The position numbers and the translations under genes are program-made. Under the pieces are notes generated by a model. That model was not told where the DNA came from. It ran no database searches and was given only the letters and a program-made list of their open reading frames with translations. A stretch of 64,000 bases of DNA from Phycomyces blakesleeanus NRRL 1555(-) (Eukaryota; Mucoromycota; Mucoromycetes; Mucorales; Phycomycetaceae), in contig NW_017265136.1 in the NCBI RefSeq assembly GCF_001638985.1, positions 1,198,726 to 1,262,725 on the forward strand. The letters run 5' to 3'. Positions 56,531 through 64,000 of the stretch are shown one piece after another. Position 1 is the first letter of the stretch; each line of letters opens with the position of its first letter.

Positions 56531-58269
56531 TTAAAGTAGCGAAAATGGCTTTTCTAAATACAACAGTATTCCCAGGCACAAACTACCAATTATAACCATC
56601 AGAAAAGTGGGTTCAGCAAATCGAGAGCCCGTTGAAGAATGCGAGTGAGGGGTAGAATGCAAGTAAGGTTTGGCCGTGGTACTTGACTGGGTAGCATGAG
56701 CGTTATGCTGGAGAGAATTCACCATGCGACGAAAATCTCCAGCAGCGGATGATTCTGTTTCGTTGGTTTTAATAATCGTATATCCGATTTGTTCCATGAT
56801 TCGAAGTAATTTTGGTCCAAGTGGACTATCTCCTCCTCCTTTGAGAACCATATCAGTCATAGTAACTCCACGGTCTTGCATATAACGCATCAAGAAGTCA
56901 GGTGTATCTGTGTAAGAGTTGTAATCGACGTGTGAAATAGAGGACCCACGTTGAAAAGGTACTAGGCTGGTCTCTAAAATGACAAAGTCATCGTATACTC
57001 CTTGAGGACCAACCAATCCTATACCCAATGTTCCTGGTAAAACTGACAGACGACTCATGTCAAAAGCCGGACCAAACTCCGGAGATCCTATCAATCCTTC
57101 GGTGGAATTTACTTCTATTTTATTGAATTGTCGTGTCAAATCGGATGTTGGGAATAGATTATATTCACTTTCTGGGTTAAGAATCACCATGTATTTATCT
57201 AAAACATTCTCAAGGAATTTTGTCTCAATAACAGCATTGTTCTGAGGATCAATTATGACGAGTGTTTCATCAGCCAAGAGAAGACTGGGATCAGGGACAA
57301 GGGCATCGATAGATGGAATATGTTTGCTCCAGTTAGAATAGAATCCCAAACCATGCATAAATTCGTGCTAAGCGAGAAAAAGGTGTGTAAGTTTGAAGTG
57401 GATATTATGTTATTATAATTCGTATTTTAACCTGCCATTATGACAAATATGAAGTCTGCTTGATTCATGTCAATGGGATTGTCATCACCCTAGAGGAACC
57501 AAAATCCATATTAGAGCTTTCTGGCTATCTTTTTGTTCCTTTTGTTTTGAAGTGTAATACTTGACTTACCTCAAACCAAAAAGGCGCATCTGCATTAAAC
57601 ACGCTTAATATATCAGAGTGAGAATATTCTGGACTAATTGGCATATCAAGCTGTTTTACTAGTGATTGAGGATGAAGGCGTACCATTCCGTCTTCATTTA
57701 GTAAGGGGATCAGTCTTGCAGGGGAAGATCCGCCTAAAACATAGGCATAATATAGATACAATTTGATAGTATTAAGTTAGGTTTCTTCTACGAGTAGATA
57801 ACATATAGTGTGAATATAACTATAAAGAAAAACTTAGAGTATATTTGCCTAGAGTCATTAGATCGTTTTTACATTCTCCCCCGCTCTCGCAGAATGAAAG
57901 AAATGTTGCATTGACTCTCACAGGTTCACGAAAGAAAATGGCGCTAGATATAAGACTTCCTGCCTGATCAAATGCCTTCTTGGCTTTGGCACATGTTTCT
58001 GACGATACATGAAGGCATTGCAGATCGATTTCAAAAGGGGCTGATTTTGTACTTTGTGGTAATGGATCAGACGTCAGTTGAAGGTAGGATAACCTTCGAT
58101 ATGTATCGAGAGGTGATTCTAGTTTTTGTACGGGGCATGGGACCCAGGAGATAACGCGAGGTTTAATAGGATCTTTTATTTCTAGGCAATCCATAGGAGT
58201 GTGAGCATATGTAATTTGGAGAATGGCTGCTAATAAAAGCACACATTTCGGCAATTTATAAACATTCAT
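56531..58269 (-). CDS. secreted or surface-anchored zincin-like protein (HExxH)
   Basis: A gene of several exons (about 58269-57850, 57740-57570, a short one near 57490-57430, and 57367-56531). It begins with a clear signal peptide (MNVYKLPKCVLLLAAILQI, cut after TYA). The early part has paired cysteines (CLEIKD, CPVQKL, CLHVSSETCAKAKKAF, CESGGEC). An intron boundary joins FIFVIMQ to HEFMHGLGFYSNW, which gives a HExxHxxGF zinc-binding motif like that of metzincin-type proteases. The C-terminus is Ser/Thr/His-rich, then one hydrophobic helix (FLMVIIGSLCLGILLYL), so the product is probably anchored to the membrane or by GPI. Similar orphan zincins occur in fungi; proteolysis has not been shown from this sequence and the third zinc ligand is not certain. 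Confidence 0.7.
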
Positions 58270-58714
58270 TGAAAAATAAAGGGTAAAAAGGCACCAGAAA
58301 CAATACAAGCTTTGAATAATAAGACATCTCTAAAGATAAAAAGAAATATTTATAGATATAGAGTCGGTTCAAATGCATATATAAGAGAATGTAAGTCTTT
58401 CGATGACGCTATAGCCAAAATAATACAATATAATCTATGCTTCATAGGTCAAACGTGGATTGTGTCTTTATTGATTTTTTTTAATAGGTTTCTTAATTTT
58501 TTTGTGCCATTTGCAGGGTTTTAAAATGATGAAAAGAAAATAGAAAAAAAAAACATATGAATAATAAAGGGAAAGAGAAATAATTAAAAATACACAGACG
58601 ACAAAGTACAAAGGAAACATAATAGTAATAGAATAGGGAGGAACACGATATGACAAAAGAAAGAAGAAAAATAAATATATATAAAAAAAAGTAGCAATAA
58701 AAGAGTAGGATACT
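58270..58714. other. short intergenic region
   Basis: A 445-bp AT-rich spacer between the zincin-like gene and ATG13, with A-rich tracts. It would contain the promoter of the former and the polyadenylation site of the latter. Confidence 0.5.
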
Positions 58715-61700
58715 TCACCAATCGCTAATAAAGAAACCGTCGCGCTTTGGAGGTTCTTCTTGGGATTGGCGTCCTGTTACGTCTGTTGTTGGGTCGGGCT
58801 CATTTGAGTAATTTATTCCTGCTGGGGTTTCATCGGCAAGCTTAGGAGTGCTAGTCGAATTGTTGTTACCGGGCGAGTTTCCGGGAACAGATTGCCCAAT
58901 ATTCACGTTCGTAAGTCGTTTGCTATAGTTCCGGGTATCTGCAAGTGGACGATGGAGAACAATTCCATCAGAATCACTTGGTGAAGGAGCCTCAATCGAC
59001 TGGGAGTATGAGCTTTCACACTCAAGTTCACTCATTTTGAACATAAGAGAGTCATCATCATCGAGTAAACTTGCCCTATCCCCATGTCTACTTCCACTAC
59101 CCTCTACAATTGATCCTCTTGGTCGTGGGTCGCTCAGACTTGTCTGGCTTTGGTTTCGATGAATTTCAGCAGATATACCTAGGTCATCTGGACTGTAACG
59201 ACGACGAACGCTGGTATATTGAGGAGAATTTGTAGGTGGGGTCGAGCGTCTTCGGGTACTTGTCCTGTTATCGTCACCTACAGTAGGCAGGCGACGAAGT
59301 TCGACATGATGCCGGTCTTTAGGATAGCTAGAAAAAGCATGTTGCTCAGGGCTAGTACGTAGTCCATGGCTGCCGGTTTGGTCTGCACTATATTGATGAG
59401 ACGAATGATAACGTCTATGCTGCCTGGAGCTGTTTGAGTTTGAAGCAGTCAATATAGTATTTTGGCCACGTGGAATGTGAACAGGAGAAAGAGGGGCTTG
59501 CTCGGCGTGTAGCGGAGAGGGAACCACAGGCATATAGGTACGACTAGATGATGAAGTGGACGAGCCAAGAGAGGCTCCCACAACAGGCTGAGCTCCCTCA
59601 TGCCTATCCGTACTTTCAGGAGCTACAAAACTAGAGGACAGTGACTCTGACAGATTGTTATGGGTCTCTCGAAGATTGCGGAAATGAGATAATGCTTTCT
59701 ATTGAAGAGATGAGCAGGGATGCATTATTTTGACACGACAATCTACTTGCCTTTGACCTAACAATAGATCCACTTCCAAAAGCACTTGTACTCAGACTGT
59801 CACTTGTCTCTGACATGGGAGACATAGTAGAGCTCTCAGCCATTTGACTAGAACTCGACGCTTGTCCTTGAAGAATCTTGAGATCTTGCTTGATACCAAC
59901 GAATCGCATAAACTCTTCTAAATCTGCGTCTCCAGCCGTATCCTATAAAGGGGGGTTGGGGCTAGTTAAAGGGTGTCCTGCCACTAAAGAAAAACGGCTT
60001 ACCAAATGAACCGAGCTATGATCACTTGTTCGTGACCATCGTCGCATCATACTCATGCCACCTGTATCGCCTCTATTTGGACTGCTTCTGTCCTTGTATT
60101 TCTCAAAACTAGACGAGAACTCGATCCTTCTAGTCCTTTCGCTTGGAGAAGGATTGGGTCTCGGTGACGAGTCTTCAGAAGATAAGAATAATAAATAATA
60201 AGAAAAAGACCAAAAAAAAACATAAAAGAAAAACTTACACATCAATTCAGCTTGAGGTGAGGACGACAAAGAAGGCGATTTGAAGGGTGAAATATGAGAT
60301 GCCGACACTCGTCGAGAGGTGCTTGTACTCGGTTGCATAACGTCAACTGGGATTTGTTGACCACTGCGGGCCAATATACTTTCTCGACCAAATGGTGACG
60401 AAGATAGGGGATTGCGCATCACCAGGCTTGAACGACGGTCTCGAGGTGGAGTGATTGATTGCGGGTCTGTAACAGGTGAGCTTGATCGCTGGCTAAAGGA
60501 GACATCTGAGCGCGGCTCGAGGGGGTGTCTAGCAATAGACTTTTTTTAGAAAGTTAGTAAACAAAGAACCCAATGAGAAATATCACCAAAAGGAAATACT
60601 ATTAGGCTGAAAATTCTTTACCCTCGGTCTGGTCGACCCGTCACGACCCCTTCCTTGAGCCTCTGAACCAAATCCAGACTGCACGTCTGTAAAGAGATCC
60701 TGCTCTTGGCGATGCTTTGCCATGGTGGGAGTAAAATAATTCTCTTCAATCTCAGCCTGGGGTTCATTCTTTGATTCATTTGCATGTTCAAGTTGAAAAT
60801 CGCAGCTCTTTCGATAGACTAGTTGCAATTTGAGCGTACTAATTTGTTTTTTTTTATCTTTAGTTTATCATTTCATTATTTTGTACTTTACTTACCCAAG
60901 AGGTGTAATTATATCAGAAAAATCATAGGCTTTGGTCTGATTTCTAGAATCTCCATCCATAATAGGTTGATCTTAAAGGAAGCTTTAGTTTAGCTATACA
61001 TTGAGAGGCTGGACATGTTCTTTTATACCTAATGATATTTCATTGGACTGACAGCTTGTTGAGGACGATAGACGATATTTAAGTGATAGCCCAGGACTAG
61101 GATTGTCCTTGAGACGTTGACAAAGTTTATGGCCAGGAAGCAGCCGGACTAGGGAATGAAGAGAACGGAAAAAAATTATGGAGCGTTTGTAAAGGTTTGG
61201 AAGGTCAACGGGGGTATCCGGTGGAGGATGCCTGAGAAAATAATGCATAAGAAAGCAATGAAATAAAAGAAAAATGAAAAGTGGGATTTCAGAAAATTTC
61301 ATAGTCAAGCAAAGAAAGAGACTTACTTTAGTGCGAGCACCCATGTCTCTATCAATACTCGCTGGACACCATCTGGATGCTCATGGCTTGAATCTAGTCC
61401 AACTCGATTGCGCTGAAGGTTTTCATCCACTGCTACAAGAGAATAGTCTTGTCTGATATCAGTAGTATCAAGAAAGATATCGAGTACCATTGGCGGAGGT
61501 TCTTCTTCTCCATTACGCACAGACAATCTGCGCCAATGCTTGAGTTCTTCTCGTAAGGTCTCTACATCTTCGGTCACAACATTGAACTACAAAACAAAAG
61601 TTGGTTAAAATATTCATCTCTATTTCTCTCTCTCTTTTTCTTTCTCTCTTTCTTTCTCTATCACTCTCACTCTTTTGGCCTCTTTTCATATATATATCCA

Positions 61701-62197
61701 AAAACCACTAAGCTTACTTGCCCATTTGTTTATTTTTCTTTGACTGGCTTTGCGTTCTGTAATAAATCGTTCCTGCTCCAGGTCGAGACGTGCTTGGACG
61801 ATGACCTGGGCTGTCTTTGTGTAAAAGTTCTGTGGCAGGGGGTGAGTTGAGAGCGAGATGACAGGAGAGTTACCTGGATAATGTGCTCTAGCTTCGAGTT
61901 TCTGGTGCCAGAGGAAATGGACGTGGTTGGGATAGCGGGAGGGCGAGACTGCATGGGAGGGATATTTGTTGGGTCGTTTTGGGTGTGATGTGCAATAGGT
62001 GCATGGTAAGCACACTGCCGATGTGTGCAGTGCTGGCTGTGATGGCGATGGTGGGATGAAGCCGATGATGCAGAGGTACCAAGAATTGATGGCGTAGGTG
62101 AGAGTGACGAAGTGGATGATTGAAGGCTGCTCTTGGATAAGCTTGTAGGTGCTTCAGTAGGAGCCGGGCGGGAATGATTCGAGGGATGAGGCAGCAT
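58715..62197 (-). CDS. atg13: autophagy-related protein 13 (ATG13)
   Basis: A long minus-strand gene with about nine exons. After a Ser/His-rich N-terminal extension of about 110 residues (MLPHPSNHSRPAPTEAPTSL) comes the HORMA domain: FYTKTAQVIVQARLDLEQER, VVTEDVETLREELKHWR, PPPMVLDIFLDTTD, SLVAVDENLQRNRVGLD, QRVLIETWVLAL, DLPNLYKRSIIFFRSLHSLV and LLPGHKLCQRLK. These are the conserved blocks of the Atg13 HORMA fold. The rest is a long Ser/Pro-rich disordered region, as in yeast Atg13, where it binds Atg1 and Atg17 and is phosphorylated by TORC1 to switch autophagy. The C-terminal exon has many SP and TP sites. The N-terminal low-complexity extension before the HORMA domain is not present in yeast Atg13. 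Family certain; exon edges approximate. Confidence 0.92.
61616..61682. repeat. CT-rich low-complexity tract in an ATG13 intron
   Basis: TCTCTATTTCTCTCTCTC-type pyrimidine repeats. On the coding strand this is purine-rich intronic sequence. Confidence 0.7.
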
Positions 62198-62796
62198 GCA
62201 CTAGGCGGATAAGACCAAGGAATACAACACTTTTATAAGCAATATAGAAAGTCACTCGTAAAGAGTGAAACGGATAAATGATGCTGCGGCTCTGTATCTT
62301 GCCAGAAGGATTCAAGATTATATATATATATATGTATGTATATATGTATATATGAATATACTATAAATGAAATCTAATATATATTGCACTTCTTGTAAAA
62401 CAACAAGTCTATCCACTTGTTTGTATTTAGACGAGGACCTGAAGCAACAAAATGCCCAAATAGAAACGAGAAAATAAGAAGAAAATTGAGCCTTTAAAAG
62501 CCTTTCTCATCTAACCCCCCAAACCCCAAATTGAACTCCCCCCCTTCCTCCTACTCCTCTTTTACTCACTCTCGTTCTCGCTCTCACTCATTCACTCTCG
62601 CCCTCAGCTTCCTCTTGATAAGTGCGTGACTGTGTATAACGCATGAAGCTCATGCAATTCCGATCATCAATTCCAAGCTGTTTTGGTTTGCAGCAATAGC
62701 AATGTGACTTGCGAATAGGACGAATGGAAGACTGATTTATTGAGAAAACTATTTTTCCTAATATGGCAAGCCGTAACTAACTTTTTTTCTACTTTT
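62198..62796. other. ATG13 promoter and GFA1 3' region
   Basis: A TA-rich stretch with TATATATG repeats (about 62320-62360), then a C/T-rich tract (62514-62615; ACTCACTCTCG, CTCGCTCTCACTCATTC). On the ATG13 coding strand this is a GA-rich upstream element. No gene is seen. Confidence 0.5.

Positions 62797-64000
<1,204 letters not shown>

Overview
The window looks like nuclear DNA of an early-diverging filamentous fungus of the Mucoromycota; a Mucorales genome of the Phycomyces type is my best guess, but the species cannot be fixed from sequence alone. The reasons are strongly AT-rich intergenic DNA, genes broken by many short introns (about 50-100 nt, GTAAGT/GTATGT donors), fungal versions of RPA43, PHO13, EFM7, SYO1, ATG13 and GFA1, a WC-2-type photoreceptor partner, and a transposon set typical of these fungi (chromovirus, CACTA/Plavaka-like transposase, MITEs). 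Nothing prokaryotic is present.

Layout. 1-9.3 kb is an ordinary gene block: a possible 3' exon at the left edge, an ITPK-type inositol phosphate kinase (+), RNA polymerase I subunit RPA43 (+), a PHO13-like HAD phosphatase (-) and an EFM7-like methyltransferase (+). 9.3-25 kb is a transposon graveyard around one tRNA-Ser(AGA). It holds solo LTRs of at least three families, often nested, and one apparently intact chromovirus (18185-24345, minus strand). A 100-N assembly gap (17513-17612) is flanked by two copies of the same 1475 bp, so the left copy is probably an assembly artefact. 25.4-29.8 kb is a CACTA/Plavaka-like DNA transposon with two convergent genes. 29.8-35.5 kb is AT-rich and gene-poor. 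35.5-40 kb carries two regulators in convergent orientation: a WC-2-type PAS/GATA factor (+) and a protein with a WRKY-like zinc domain (-). 40-49.7 kb is sparse, with a CipC-like stress protein gene whose start codon is split by an intron, an orphan exon and a well-preserved MITE. 49.7-64 kb is gene-dense and entirely on the minus strand: an UNC93-like membrane protein, SYO1, a secreted zincin-like protein, ATG13 and the 3' part of GFA1, which runs off the window.

How the genes relate. They do not form a cluster with one function; most are independent housekeeping genes (ribosome biogenesis: RPA43, SYO1, EFM7; chitin precursor supply: GFA1; autophagy: ATG13; inositol phosphates: ITPK). The most unusual single item is the WRKY-like factor at 37971-39876. 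The most unusual genome-architecture items are the two-gene convergent transposon, the recent chromovirus with a very short leader, and the MITE family. Exon boundaries quoted for ITPK, RPA43, EFM7, WC-2, WRKY-like, CipC and the transposase were worked out by hand and each join keeps the reading frame; for the other multi-exon genes the outer limits are better supported than every internal splice site.
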